A model generated the notes under the pieces. The model made no database searches, was not told where the DNA came from, and was given only the letters and a program-made list of their open reading frames with translations. From Paenibacillus sp. L3-i20 (lineage in GTDB: Bacteria > Bacillota > Bacilli > Paenibacillales > Paenibacillaceae): a stretch of DNA of 64,000 bases. Positions 38,064 through 47,258 of this stretch are shown here, piece by piece. Every line of letters begins with the position of its first letter. The first letter of the stretch is position 1. The stretch lies in the NCBI RefSeq assembly GCF_022180385.2, contig NZ_BQME02000001.1:2717636-2781635 (forward strand). The letters run 5' to 3'. A program made the translations under genes and the position numbers.

Positions 38064-38369
38064 ATGTCGATGCCACATGTGCCCAATATAACACCCATAA
38101 TTACTTTGGAACGAGAGAAAGTAATCAACTTGCTGTTAACATCGATCGCACTTGAAGAGATAGGGTTGTCGCATCTTTTGAATGCGGAAGCTGAGAAGAT
38201 CCAGTCTGTTCTAAAACATAAAGATTTTTGTTTAGGAGATGCGCTTCTCGTGAATGAAAGTGTTGAACGAATGCTACGTAATATCATTAAAAATCAGATG
38301 CTTCTACAGTTCAAGCTTGAGGATGTCATTCGCTTAGATCATAGGCATGATGATCACTTTGAGGAGTAG
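38064..38369 (+). CDS. Small spore-surface-type protein, paralog of 37547
   Basis: 101 residues with the same leader motif ([40 protein letters not shown]) but a shorter middle and an acidic/His-rich end (HRHDDHFEE). AGGGAG ten bases before ATG 38064 fixes the start; an in-frame TTG at 38055 overlaps the ribosome binding site. Like its neighbour it lacks collagen repeats. Role inferred from the shared domain only. Confidence 0.78.
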   Translation: MSMPHVPNITPIITLEREKVINLLLTSIALEEIGLSHLLNAEAEKIQSVLKHKDFCLGDALLVNESVERMLRNIIKNQMLLQFKLEDVIRLDHRHDDHFEE

Positions 38370-38420
38370 CATTCATCTAGCGATATGTCATATATAGTGT
38401 GATAAGAAGGAGGTAATATA

Positions 38421-38876
38421 TTGCAGCCATACTCTGGAGACAGCATCCCAACAATGTCTGAAGCTCTGTCTCATCTTATCGAGTCTATTGCTTTAGAAGA
38501 AAAAGCGTTATCGCAGCTAGTGGTATCAGAAGCCAACAAAATTGAAGCATTCGTAGGTAAGCAGCAGAATTTCCCTCTTCATCCTTCATCGGATGAAATT
38601 ATTCGGTTCAATCATTCCGTTATTAGTGTCCTGGATTCGATTCAAATGGCGGAGTGGTTATTGTTCAAAAAGCTTCATACCATTTCTCAGCTGTCAGTAT
38701 GGAGTGAAGAGAAAGCACATCTATCAAGTGTTACGACTACAGAAGATACTGTTCAATCAAGTGTTACGACTATAGAAGATAACGATCACCAGGACGATAA
38801 TGGATCATCTGACATTGAAGGGGCCGAAGCTGAGCTTGTTGAAGAAATCGATGAAGAAATTGATCTATCAGAATAA
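38421..38876 (+). CDS. Acidic spore-surface-type protein with diverged leader domain
   Basis: 151 residues. The first 95 are a diverged copy of the leader domain (ALSHLIESIALEEKALSQLV, EANKIEAFVG, NHSVISVLDSIQMAEWLLFK). A tail of about 55 residues is very acidic and contains two copies of a ten-residue SSVTTxEDxx unit, encoded by an imperfect DNA repeat near 38727-38780. AAGGAGG seven bases before TTG 38421 supports that start. The Thr/Ser-rich unit may be a glycosylation target for the flanking GT2 enzymes (inference). Confidence 0.72.
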   Translation: MQPYSGDSIPTMSEALSHLIESIALEEKALSQLVVSEANKIEAFVGKQQNFPLHPSSDEIIRFNHSVISVLDSIQMAEWLLFKKLHTISQLSVWSEEKAHLSSVTTTEDTVQSSVTTIEDNDHQDDNGSSDIEGAEAELVEEIDEEIDLSE

Positions 38877-38918
38877 GATGAGCAAGATTAACTGAGAAAG
38901 AACGAGAGGTGGCGTGCA

Positions 38919-39284
38919 GTGAGTAAGGGGATACAATCGGCTTCATTACTGATTGCAGCTGTGCTGCATCTGGTTAGGGCGCTTCATCGTAGAAAGAAGG
39001 GGATGAAGCGGGAAGTCAGGTTGCAGGTGGAGAACCAGATTTCTATGCTGATCCATCAGATTGCAGAGATCTATATGGCGGTAAGGCGTAATGAAATATT
39101 ATATAAAAGTGTTAAAGATGAATCAGTGGTAGATCATACTTTTACAAATAGTAGCAGCGAAGGGCATAGTGTTGCACATGATATATCAGAGACGATAAAG
39201 CTAATTAAGATATGGGAATTCAACGATATATCCATAGCAACGCAACTGGAGGAGAAACTGCATTATCTAAAGCAATATTACTAA
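38919..39284 (+). CDS. Small basic/helical protein of unknown function in the spore-surface cluster
   Basis: 121 residues: a short hydrophobic N terminus (SASLLIAAVLHLVRAL), a basic stretch (HRRKKGMKRE) and helical remainder. I do not recognise the family. It starts with GTG 38919, seven bases after GAGAGGTGG, 42 bases after the acidic protein, and so ends the four-gene run. The next gene is convergent. Confidence 0.65.
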   Translation: MSKGIQSASLLIAAVLHLVRALHRRKKGMKREVRLQVENQISMLIHQIAEIYMAVRRNEILYKSVKDESVVDHTFTNSSSEGHSVAHDISETIKLIKIWEFNDISIATQLEEKLHYLKQYY

Positions 39285-39398
39285 TGAACGAAAATGCCGC
39301 AGTATATGATTATACAAATAGCGATAGATGCTGGTTCATAATTGCGGATTAATAGGAGTGAGAACGGCAGCAAGAACTGCCGCCCTCGAATATTGGTA

Positions 39399-41642
39399 TT
39401 AGCGTTTTTCTCCTCCAAAATCATAAATATTATGCTGCTTCATGAAATAGACTCGGTTGAAAAGCAAGCTTTTATGATCGGGATAATAGCGGAGAGCAGC
39501 TTCGTTATAGTCGTAAGCTTCCTTATATTGCCCGAGTCGATCGTAGCAGAGGCAGAGCCCAAGAAGCGGCAACCACGTTTTGTAGCCAACATAAGGGGGA
39601 AACTGGTGATAATCATCCTCTGATGATTGTAATGCGTGCTTAAACCATTCAATCGCTGCGAAGTGATTATTTTTATCCATATGCCATTGACCAATTTTGT
39701 AACTAACTTCTGGCCGCGGCGCCCCATATTGCAACGATCTAAATAGTGCTTGAATCCGTAAATCGTCCCGCTCTAGCAGCTTTGCACATTCTGATAATTG
39801 GCAACATGCGGTAATATTATTCTGCAAGGATTCGTTTTTTTCGATCAAAAAGGTGTTGTAATATACGCTGGCTTTATGATAATGCTTATGTTTGACTAAT
39901 TCATTGGCGTAGCCATACGTTTCGTTAGGAGATAATGGTTGCCCACTGATTTCACGTCTTTCGTAGACTTGGAGAATACGTGTTGTTGTTTCAGCGTTTT
40001 TTTTATGATGGATAGAAATGTCGCTGTGCTGAATAGTTCCGTTTACAACTAGGTAGTCGTTAACTGCATCATGCCATAGAAAATCGGAACGACTGCGTAC
40101 AAGCCGATTACAACGTAGAGTGGAAGTGACATGTTCATTATCATCAAAGGATTGATGATACAGCATAGATACACCATCGACGTCAGGATCAAGATTCTTT
40201 TTGAGCAAAAGCAGATGTTCACGTTCCTCCGGCGCAACTACATCGTCAGCATCAAGCCATAAAATGTAGTCCTTAGTAGCTTTACTGAAGGCGTAGTTAC
40301 GTGCTGCTGAGAAGTCATCTATCCATTCAAAATCATATATTTTCGCTTCGAAGGTTTCTGCGATTTCTTTCGTGCGATCCATTGATCCTGTATCTACGAT
40401 GATCAGCTCATCGATCACCCCTGTTATTGATTCTAAGCAACGCTTTAGATGAGCTTCTTCATCTCGTACAATCATGCATAAGCTGACACTAATATGAGAG
40501 TGACTGAGAATATCCTCGTTATACTTCGCTATTTCCTCCTGTATGCTTATCAGGGCTTCTTTTGTAGGTTCATATGTTGGACAAACCTCGATACTGCGTT
40601 CATATGCTTCGATAGCCCTTTCGAAATTCCGCTCTTGCTGCCAACATCTACCGATATAATAGTGCGCCTGAAATGTACCGAGTCCAGACAACGTTAAGTG
40701 GAGAGTCATTCGGTCTCCGAGTGCAAGACAACTCTCGAACGCTTCTCTTGCAAGCGTGTATCGTTCCTTAAGAAATAATACGACCCCTTTAATAAAATGC
40801 AAGTCTACGTAATCCGGATAGAGCTGAATGGCCTTATCGATTGCGGGTTCAATACCTTGATAGCTGCCGAGTGAAAGCATCGTCTCGTACTTTAAGCGAT
40901 ACAGCAAGGATGGCGGCAGTTGATTGCTTTTGATAAAAGCTAAGATGGATTGGTTTACTGACTCGTATGCTTTTTGATGTTCACCGATTTGATTATATTC
41001 GCTTGCAATATGGTAGTGAATCCAGGGGTTAGCATCTTCTAACTCCAGTTCATTTAGGAGCATATTTAGATTGCGTTCTGACTTGTTTTTATTTGTTTTT
41101 ACAGATTCGAGGTAGCCATAATGATTCAGAAAAACGTCTACGTAGCCAACTCGATCTTCCGTTAAACTAAGCTCGCTTACGTTAAGGCGTTCGTGGATTC
41201 GGCCGCTAAACTTAAAGCCAATATGGTTGCGAAAAAGTCGATGCTGCTGTACTTGATAAGCCCTATCGATACTGACTGGATAATCACCGAAATAATTGAT
41301 AAGACCAATGACTCCCAAATCTTTATCATCCCACGCAAGCACTTTTCGAATGGCTTCCGAATTTATTTCCGACAATACCTCATCAGCATCAAGCCAAAGT
41401 ATCCAGTCGCAAGTCGCGTGTTGTAGACCGAAATTACGTGCTGATGCGAAGTCTTCATTCCATTCATAGTGTAAAACTTTAGCACCATAGGACTCACAAA
41501 TAGCAACTGTATCATCGGTTGATCCGGTATCAACAATAATCATTTCATCTACGACTAGATGTACATGCTCCAAACATTGCTTTATAAAAGTTTCTTCATT
41601 TCGGACAATCATACATAACGAAAGGCGTGGAGCCAGTGACAC
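39399..41642 (-). CDS. Double family 2 glycosyltransferase with TPR regions
   Basis: 747 residues made of two GT2-TPR modules in tandem. Module 1: LSLCMIVRNEETFIKQCLE, IIVDTGSTDDTVAICESYG, WILWLDADEVL, then TPR-like helices (about 230-370). Module 2 begins near 386: VSLCMIVRDEEAHLKRCLE, IIVDTGSMDRTKEIAETF, YILWLDADDVV, then further TPR-like helices to the end. Both DxD motifs are intact, so both modules may be active. It resembles a fusion of two copies of the protein at 36228. GGGAGGG seven bases before GTG 41642 sets the start. The neighbouring spore-surface genes suggest it glycosylates them (inference). Confidence 0.88.
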   Translation of the reverse strand: MSLAPRLSLCMIVRNEETFIKQCLEHVHLVVDEMIIVDTGSTDDTVAICESYGAKVLHYEWNEDFASARNFGLQHATCDWILWLDADEVLSEINSEAIRKVLAWDDKDLGVIGLINYFGDYPVSIDRAYQVQQHRLFRNHIGFKFSGRIHERLNVSELSLTEDRVGYVDVFLNHYGYLESVKTNKNKSERNLNMLLNELELEDANPWIHYHIASEYNQIGEHQKAYESVNQSILAFIKSNQLPPSLLYRLKYETMLSLGSYQGIEPAIDKAIQLYPDYVDLHFIKGVVLFLKERYTLAREAFESCLALGDRMTLHLTLSGLGTFQAHYYIGRCWQQERNFERAIEAYERSIEVCPTYEPTKEALISIQEEIAKYNEDILSHSHISVSLCMIVRDEEAHLKRCLESITGVIDELIIVDTGSMDRTKEIAETFEAKIYDFEWIDDFSAARNYAFSKATKDYILWLDADDVVAPEEREHLLLLKKNLDPDVDGVSMLYHQSFDDNEHVTSTLRCNRLVRSRSDFLWHDAVNDYLVVNGTIQHSDISIHHKKNAETTTRILQVYERREISGQPLSPNETYGYANELVKHKHYHKASVYYNTFLIEKNESLQNNITACCQLSECAKLLERDDLRIQALFRSLQYGAPRPEVSYKIGQWHMDKNNHFAAIEWFKHALQSSEDDYHQFPPYVGYKTWLPLLGLCLCYDRLGQYKEAYDYNEAALRYYPDHKSLLFNRVYFMKQHNIYDFGGEKR

Positions 41643-41845
41643 AGAGGTCCCTCCCTAAGTAAACATTTACCCCATCATATGTGTCAGCCTTTTTGAGGTG
41701 CGTATGACATTTTTCTCTCCGTGAAATGATAGCTGAGCCTCTGGAAATTGGCTCGGCCGTTTACGCTTGGTGTAAATTGTTTCTATTTTGGTACGAAGGG
41801 GTAAGAGGATATAGATGGTAATTTTAACTATGGAGGGGTCCAAAG

Positions 41846-42223
41846 ATGAAAAGAGAACTTGTAATCGTAATAATGACAGTACTACTAGTTGGTTGTTCTG
41901 CGAATCAACCGAAAGAAAATACAGAGCAAACGTGGGACTATCGTGAAGGCAACGTAATAGCGAAGGAATCAACTAAACTGTTAGTTGTGGATAGTACAGA
42001 TGTAACGGAGCTAGAGCTCAAACCAGAGCTTAAGACAGTAGAGGAAATATTGAGTGTAGTTAAGCCGGAGGCTGTCTGGGTAACTGCGATTAATGAATCA
42101 GAGCTAGAGGCAATTGAGGTTGGAGATGAAGTTAGCTTGGATATTGAAGGAGATGTATCAGAATCGTATCCAGCAGAGGCATCTGCCAAACGAATTACCG
42201 TAATTGATAAGCAAGCCAAGTAA
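41846..42223 (+). CDS. DUF3221 lipoprotein
   Basis: 125 residues. The signal peptide ends in the lipobox LLVGC (Cys 17). The mature part has the DUF3221 pattern: EGNVIAKESTKLLVVDSTD near the front and the hallmark ESYPAEASAKRI near the end. Small OB-like lipoproteins of this kind are common in Bacillus/Paenibacillus and have no known role. TATGGAGGGG precedes ATG 41846. Confidence 0.8.
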   Translation: MKRELVIVIMTVLLVGCSANQPKENTEQTWDYREGNVIAKESTKLLVVDSTDVTELELKPELKTVEEILSVVKPEAVWVTAINESELEAIEVGDEVSLDIEGDVSESYPAEASAKRITVIDKQAK

Positions 42224-42281
42224 AAATGAATAATAGGAAATGGATTAAAGAAATCTTTCTCTTTTTGTTCCGATTTTTCAA

Positions 42282-42301
42282 TTCTATAATTAGTTATAGA
42301 A
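42282..42301. promoter_or_regulatory. Inverted repeat upstream of the hydrolase remnant, candidate operator
   Basis: TTCTATAA / TTATAGAA separated by TTAG, 30 bases before the ATG of the remnant. Such 8-bp arms resemble an operator for a dimeric regulator; none is encoded nearby. Confidence 0.4.
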
Positions 42302-42331
42302 AAGAAAAATAGGGAGAAAAGAGGGAGAGCG

Positions 42332-42580
42332 ATGAATGCTATACCTTTTAGGGAGAGATGTTTGAGAGTAATAATTGCAGTTGCATGTTTACCACTGACT
42401 ATAGTGCAAACTGTCATTTCAGCATATAACACAATTAAATATAAACATGCCGGTGAGCTAGTGCAGATTGATTCGGGATATCTACATGCTCATGTAACGG
42501 GATCGAGCAAGCCAACAAAAACTCGACCATCACTTCGATGGTCGAGTTTTATTATCTCTTCTAATTTCTATGAGTGCTAA
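42332..42580 (+). pseudogene. 5' remnant of an alpha/beta-hydrolase gene
   Basis: The frame starts with a good ribosome binding site (AGAGGGAGAG) and a membrane-anchor helix, then AGELVQIDSGYLHAHVTGSS, which matches the conserved opening of secreted alpha/beta hydrolases ('GELVDVGGYKLHLHVTGSG...'). Homology ends near position 42510, where the sequence runs into a bidirectional terminator; the nucleophile elbow, Asp and His are all absent. The remaining codons to 42580 translate the terminator. I read it as a gene with its catalytic part deleted. Confidence 0.75.
42517..42552. terminator. Terminator of the APH-family gene (bidirectional)
   Basis: Perfect 14-bp stem AAAACTCGACCATC / GATGGTCGAGTTTT with a five-base loop; T-tract on both strands. 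It serves the minus-strand APH gene and cuts off the hydrolase remnant. Confidence 0.92.
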
Positions 42581-42605
42581 CGATTCGTACAGCTTTGCCA
42601 CACTT

Positions 42606-43586
42606 TCATTTGATAGATGTTCGCCAGATTTCACGATTTTCTTCACAATAGTGCAGAAGTCTATTTCTCAAGTCGATTGCCCAAAGTGGATAAGCGGAGA
42701 TATCCATATCCTCGACACTGCGAAGCAAACGAGCGAAGGAATATAGCTCAGCAAATCTCTGGAACAACGGGATTAATGAAACTTCAGCTTCTTCTAACCT
42801 ACGAATAGATCGATAACCTGATATGAAGCACTCAACCTTTGCCTTAGCTTCATCATTTTCCTCTTCAAGCAAGTCTGAAATTGCAGCTGCAATGTCCATG
42901 ACATACCAATGCACCATAGCATCGTCGAAATCGATAGCGCAAAATGTTGAAGTAGCAGCATTGTAAAAGACATTATCTGTCTCGAAGTCATAGTGGATAA
43001 TACCTTGTGAGGCAACCCCCTCGGGCAATTGTGCTAACGCTGTGCGTAATTGTTGCAGTTCTAGGTGCGCCTCGTGTTCATTAGGATAACGTTGCAATAC
43101 AGTTGCGACAAAGTCGAGAGCATCACTCCAGCTCCGATAGGATGAGTAATCGTAGTTCTCAGATAGCAGATGAAGCCGTGCAAGTGATTGGCCCCACTGT
43201 GCAATCTCATCGTCAGTCATCTCTTCAAGATCGGGCTGATTGCCGCTTGCTTCTGTAAAAACGACGCCGAAGTAACGACCTGTTTCTGTTGATATCGTCT
43301 CAATTAATTGATCATTCATAGAGGAGATAGGTGTCACTGTAGGGTAGCCATTGTTATATAGATAGTTCATAAAATCTAGTTCAGCCGTAATGTTCGCAAA
43401 CTGTTGATCTTCTTCATGAACGAAACGCAAATAATACGTTTCTCCGTGGTGACGAAACAGATATACAAAATTGCTGCTCGCCCTCCAAAATTGCAATGTT
43501 CCTACATCATGCTCCCAATTGCGCAGAAGCGCTTCGGCAGCATCATTAGTTATTGTGCCTCGAACCATGTTAGTTAACGACATCAT
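42606..43586 (-). CDS. Aminoglycoside-phosphotransferase/choline-kinase-like protein
   Basis: About 326 residues with the APH fold: N-lobe strands (ASSNFVYLFRHHGETYYLRFV with a beta-strand pair) and the C-lobe catalytic loop GIIHYDFETDNVFYN, whose Asp and Asn are the catalytic base and metal ligand, followed by the metal-binding IDFDDAMVHWY. This group (like CotS/YcbJ and spore or homoserine-kinase-type relatives) phosphorylates small hydroxyl compounds; a drug substrate should not be assumed. On the minus strand GGGAGG lies eleven bases before ATG 43586; an in-frame ATG at 43610 has no ribosome binding site. Confidence 0.85.
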   Translation of the reverse strand: MMSLTNMVRGTITNDAAEALLRNWEHDVGTLQFWRASSNFVYLFRHHGETYYLRFVHEEDQQFANITAELDFMNYLYNNGYPTVTPISSMNDQLIETISTETGRYFGVVFTEASGNQPDLEEMTDDEIAQWGQSLARLHLLSENYDYSSYRSWSDALDFVATVLQRYPNEHEAHLELQQLRTALAQLPEGVASQGIIHYDFETDNVFYNAATSTFCAIDFDDAMVHWYVMDIAAAISDLLEEENDEAKAKVECFISGYRSIRRLEEAEVSLIPLFQRFAELYSFARLLRSVEDMDISAYPLWAIDLRNRLLHYCEENREIWRTSIK

Positions 43587-43611
43587 CTTTAAAGTTTCCT
43601 CCCATACCATG

Positions 43612-43652
43612 ATGAGAGGCTTTCATTACAATTATGTATGAAGACCTCTCAT
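43612..43652. repeat. Inverted repeat upstream of the APH-family gene
   Basis: ATGAGAGG...TTTCAT pairs with ATGAA..CCTCTCAT around a 13-base centre. It could be an operator or leader hairpin. The remaining intergenic sequence to 43938 shows no gene. Confidence 0.5.
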
Positions 43653-43938
43653 AGGCTTCTTTGTATTGTGATACTGTTTCACACCATCACTCCTTCGATT
43701 CGTAATTTGGAGGCAGGAAGTATAATTTTCACTACTATCCAGACTTCCTTCTTCTATATTGTGATCAAATAGGAAACAAAGCAATGTGAGAAATGACTAT
43801 AACTATTTTTTACAGCAAGTGGTATGGGGAATATGAAAATACATTGAAATTGTCAAAATAACTTATGATTGCAACGTTGTGGCAATCGAAGTATGCTTTA
43901 GGAAGAGTTTTACAATTTCGAATGGGCGGGTGAGACTT

Positions 43939-45222
43939 ATGACACAGAACAGAGCAATAAATTCACCGTGGATGTATGCGTTTGGCATGTTAGCGATGAT
44001 GATTCCAAGCCATGCGTTTAGTACATTTTACAGCTATTACTATGTTGAAAAGTTAGGATTAGGGATAGGACTCTTCACGATTGCACGTACGATCTTTCTC
44101 ATCTGGGATGCTGTAAATCAGCCGATGGCAGGATACTTCTCAGATCGAACGAATACGAAATATGGACGGAGGAAGCCGTGGATATACATTTCTATTCCAC
44201 TCTTCGTACTTTCCTTCATTATGGTGTTCAGTGTCCCGGGCGGCATGTCCGAATTTGGACTATTTACATGGTTTCTAGTATCGCTGCTTCTATTTGAAGC
44301 AATCGCTACAATACTTTGGGTAAACTATGGTGCGTTGTTCCCAGAGTTATTCCGCGGTGGTCAGCTGCGAGCCAAGGCATCATCTATTCAGCAGGGGTAT
44401 CAAATTGTTGCTATTCTTATCGTATCTATCGCTGCACCAATCATAATCGGAGCATTAGGTTATGGACTGATGGCGATTCTTTTATCTGTGTTGTTTGTTG
44501 TGTTTATGATCATTTGTATGCGCTTTACTCAAGAGGATCCGGATACTCGCAGTGCTCCTCAGATGAAACTTAAAGAAGCATTCTCCTCGACGTTACATAA
44601 TAAACCTTTCTGGATATTTAATTTATCGAACTCATTTGCTCAAACTGTAAATGGCTTGCTCAGCGCAACGATTCCTTTTTATGCGAAATATGTACTGAAA
44701 ATACCGGAGGAGCAAGTCGCACTTCTGCTAGCCTCTATTTTCGTATCTGTCATCCCGCTGGTAGGTGTATGGTACTGGATCATTCGTAGGATGGACCCAG
44801 TGAAGGCTTGGCGATTGTCATTGTGGGCATATGCTGTATCTGTCATTCCTCTTTGGTTTGGAGGAAGCTTGGTGGGCGGGATTTTGGCAGGTATTTGTGT
44901 AGGTTTTGGACTCGCAGGTTTCTTTGTTACACCGTCGCTCGTCAACAGTTTAATTATTGATCGTGACTTTGCGGCTACTGGACGCAGACGGGAAGGCGTC
45001 TATACAGCGGTAAGCGGATTTATTATTCGTTCCAGCGGTTTGATCTCTGCACTAGCTTTCCTCATCGTAGGCATCATATTTGGGTATGAAAATGGAGATA
45101 ATCCTGGCGATGATCCAGAAACGACTTTCCGTGTACTTATTAGCTTAGTTCCACTTATTCTGCTAGCGATCTCGATTGTGCTCTCTTATTTTGTAAAGCT
45201 GAAGGGTGAAGAGTACAAGTGA
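43939..45222 (+). CDS. MFS transporter, GPH (glycoside-pentoside-hexuronide) symporter type
   Basis: A 427-residue protein with about twelve helices. The loop after helix 2 reads WDAVNQPMAGYFSDRTNTKYGRRKPWIYISIPLF, the GPH family signature (D..NP..G..sDrt.srwGR.rPwil). GPH carriers import sugars or glycosides with H+ or Na+. ATG 43939 follows GGGCGGGTGAG; the open frame further upstream has no homology. It stands alone, with no sugar enzyme next to it. Substrate unknown. Confidence 0.87.
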   Translation: MTQNRAINSPWMYAFGMLAMMIPSHAFSTFYSYYYVEKLGLGIGLFTIARTIFLIWDAVNQPMAGYFSDRTNTKYGRRKPWIYISIPLFVLSFIMVFSVPGGMSEFGLFTWFLVSLLLFEAIATILWVNYGALFPELFRGGQLRAKASSIQQGYQIVAILIVSIAAPIIIGALGYGLMAILLSVLFVVFMIICMRFTQEDPDTRSAPQMKLKEAFSSTLHNKPFWIFNLSNSFAQTVNGLLSATIPFYAKYVLKIPEEQVALLLASIFVSVIPLVGVWYWIIRRMDPVKAWRLSLWAYAVSVIPLWFGGSLVGGILAGICVGFGLAGFFVTPSLVNSLIIDRDFAATGRRREGVYTAVSGFIIRSSGLISALAFLIVGIIFGYENGDNPGDDPETTFRVLISLVPLILLAISIVLSYFVKLKGEEYK

Positions 45223-45438
45223 GCGGAAGGCTGAGAAAATATAGCTTATGAAGGAATAAGAGTACAGAGACTCTGTTAAGGCAATAGCCAAAGAGCGGTA
45301 TCGCTTTATGGAGAAATAGTTGGCGCAATCCCAGATAGAGGGGGATGGGTGAGGTTAATAGTTGTCGCTATTGCATGCTCCTATTCTCTTATGGTACGGT
45401 AGAAAACATACTGACCTCATGAATAGGAGTAACTGATC

Positions 45439-45783
45439 ATGTATGAAATAACGATAGATTTGGTTAATGATTGGGTGAATACAGCGAAGGAAGTACTTCG
45501 CGGCTCTGGTTATACGCTTACGGAAGGTTTGTCGAATGAGGCAATTGCATTGCAGTATTTTCTTCATTCTCAGCCGGAGGAGCAAGCACGCGAGTTGGCA
45601 AATGATACGATGAGCCGGCTTAGTGAGATGGAAGGCATTATCATCAGTCATATTGAATCAACTATTGTGCCGGATATTCGGAGCCGGACAAAATACGAAG
45701 GAAACGTGTTCCACTTTAGCTGGGTTTACAGTGAAGGAGAACATATTATTGAGCTGAATTCGGAATATCGAATTCCGTTGTAG
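45439..45783 (+). CDS. Hypothetical 114-residue cytoplasmic protein
   Basis: A soluble, mostly helical N-terminal half (LVNDWVNTAKEVLRGSGYTL) and a beta-rich C-terminal half (EGNVFHFSWVYSEGEHIIELNSEYRIPL). No known family recognised. TAGGAGTAACTGATC before ATG 45439 is a fair ribosome binding site and a strong terminator follows at once, so it is a plausible monocistronic gene. Confidence 0.65.
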   Translation: MYEITIDLVNDWVNTAKEVLRGSGYTLTEGLSNEAIALQYFLHSQPEEQARELANDTMSRLSEMEGIIISHIESTIVPDIRSRTKYEGNVFHFSWVYSEGEHIIELNSEYRIPL

Positions 45784-45800
45784 AAGGACTATAGGGGAAA

Positions 45801-45850
45801 AAAGATCGCACCAGTGGGCTTAATATGCCTGGCTTGGTGCGATCTTTTTT
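45801..45850 (+). terminator. Terminator of the 114-aa protein gene
   Basis: AAAGATCGCACCA / TGGTGCGATCTTT with a 21-base loop, then TTT. Confidence 0.92.
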
Positions 45851-45853
45851 GTT

Positions 45854-46247
45854 GTTTTTAAATCTTTTTAAACCTTTTTAAACCTTTTGTATAGGTCTAT
45901 TGGGATGAAAAAGAGACCTATTAAACATGAGCTAAAACGACCATTTCTCAAGTACCTTATTTAGGCACATCATAATACTTGTTTGAGACATTGATACGCA
46001 TGAATATACAACATTCGATATTTTTATACATAAAAATACAATCTGTAAGTAGATCATTAGGATCAGCTTCGACTAGTTTTAAAATTACCAAAAATATGAA
46101 TAGCCTCCAGAACTATGTACTTTTATTGTGAAATCGATATGATTCAATAGTAACAGTTTTTTTTCAACAGAATACACGAGCAATCGATTTAATGTGATCC
46201 AATTACATATAATTTGCTAGAAAACTATAGAGTAGGGGGCAATATTC
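45854..46247. other. Leader/promoter region of the Tad-like operon with a 10-bp T-rich repeat
   Basis: No gene. 45857-45890 is a 10-bp unit (TTTTTAAACC-like) repeated three to four times. TATAAT at 46208-46213 is a perfect -10 about 35 bases before the first start codon, but the matching -35 (CGATTT region) is weak, suggesting an activator or another sigma factor. Confidence 0.5.
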
Positions 46248-47258
46248 GTGCGAGGTAGAGTGCGAAAGAAACAAATTATTGTCATTGCGCTCGGCGCTGC
46301 GGGTGCACTTGTTGTTCTGTTGGTACTTTGGATTGGTGCTTCGGCAGTATCAAAGGCCAAGTGGCAAGGGGAGAAAGCAAAGTACGAGCAAGCATTATCT
46401 CAACATGTACAAAATTTGAGCTTATATGAAACGAAGACGCGAGCCGGATACGTGTTAATTGTACCGAAGTCTGCGGGTGATGCGATTGCTGAGACAGATG
46501 TTGAGAAAAGGGCATTGCCTGATTATTTTACGCCGGAGGATGTTATTGCATTACCAGAACAAGTGATAGGTAAAGTGATGAAGCTGAATGGGAAACCAGG
46601 CACAGCTTTGACAAGTGAAATGGTCTACGATCAGGAGCAACTTGATCCTAGTCTCCGCAAGGAGGAAGCACAATATATTCGTCTTCCGATTCGGGTGCAG
46701 CCGCTTGATATTGTAGATATTCGCATTGTTTTCCCGAATGGCGAGGATTATATCGTGTTGTCTAAGAAGAAGCTTGATGATGTAGATGCAGGGAATCAGC
46801 TTTCCTATTTTACAGTAAATGAGGAAGAGAGACAGCTGCTACAATCCGCATTAGTAGATGCGTATACGAACAAAGCAGAACTATATGGCATTCAATACGT
46901 CGAGCCCGAACTACAGCCAAAAGCCGTTGTTACGTATACACCTAATTTGGATGTGATGAAAGTGTTGCGATCGAATCCAAATATTGTAGCCAAAGCTAAG
47001 CTTAGTTTGAATGAAGGACTTCGAAGCGAACTCGATACGAGATTAAGTAAAATTCCTGAAGGATCTAGACAGCGAATTGGTACAGATGCACCAGATGGAG
47101 GGGCTGTTTCGAAGCGTAAGGAAACGATTGAAACATTGCTACCTCCAGCAAGTGAAGTTGCTGCGCCTCCAGTGCAAGAAACGGGAACTGCTCCGGCAGC
47201 GGGAAATGAAGCAGCAGCTACAGGAGACTCAGGATTATTGGAGGGTAATGCACGATGA
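46248..47258 (+). CDS. SAF-domain membrane protein (CpaB/RcpC-like), first gene of the Tad-like operon
   Basis: 336 residues: an N-terminal membrane anchor (about 9-33), a short helix, then a SAF-like domain (about 65-130) with AGYVLIVPKSAGDAIAETDVEKRALPDYF and VIGKVMKLNGKPGTALTSEMV. A beta domain follows, with YIRLPIRVQPLDIVDIRIVFPNGEDYIVL, like CpaB C-terminal parts, and then a Pro/Ala-rich tail. CpaB/RcpC proteins act in assembly of Flp pili; in a Gram-positive it would sit outside the membrane at the base. AGGGGG eight bases before GTG 46248. Its stop overlaps the next start (ATGA). Confidence 0.82.
   Translation: MRGRVRKKQIIVIALGAAGALVVLLVLWIGASAVSKAKWQGEKAKYEQALSQHVQNLSLYETKTRAGYVLIVPKSAGDAIAETDVEKRALPDYFTPEDVIALPEQVIGKVMKLNGKPGTALTSEMVYDQEQLDPSLRKEEAQYIRLPIRVQPLDIVDIRIVFPNGEDYIVLSKKKLDDVDAGNQLSYFTVNEEERQLLQSALVDAYTNKAELYGIQYVEPELQPKAVVTYTPNLDVMKVLRSNPNIVAKAKLSLNEGLRSELDTRLSKIPEGSRQRIGTDAPDGGAVSKRKETIETLLPPASEVAAPPVQETGTAPAAGNEAAATGDSGLLEGNAR

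Noticed and set aside
42606-43586. Aminoglycoside resistance gene
   Set aside because: Only the general APH fold is shown; many chromosomal relatives phosphorylate housekeeping or spore-related small molecules, so a resistance call is unsupported.
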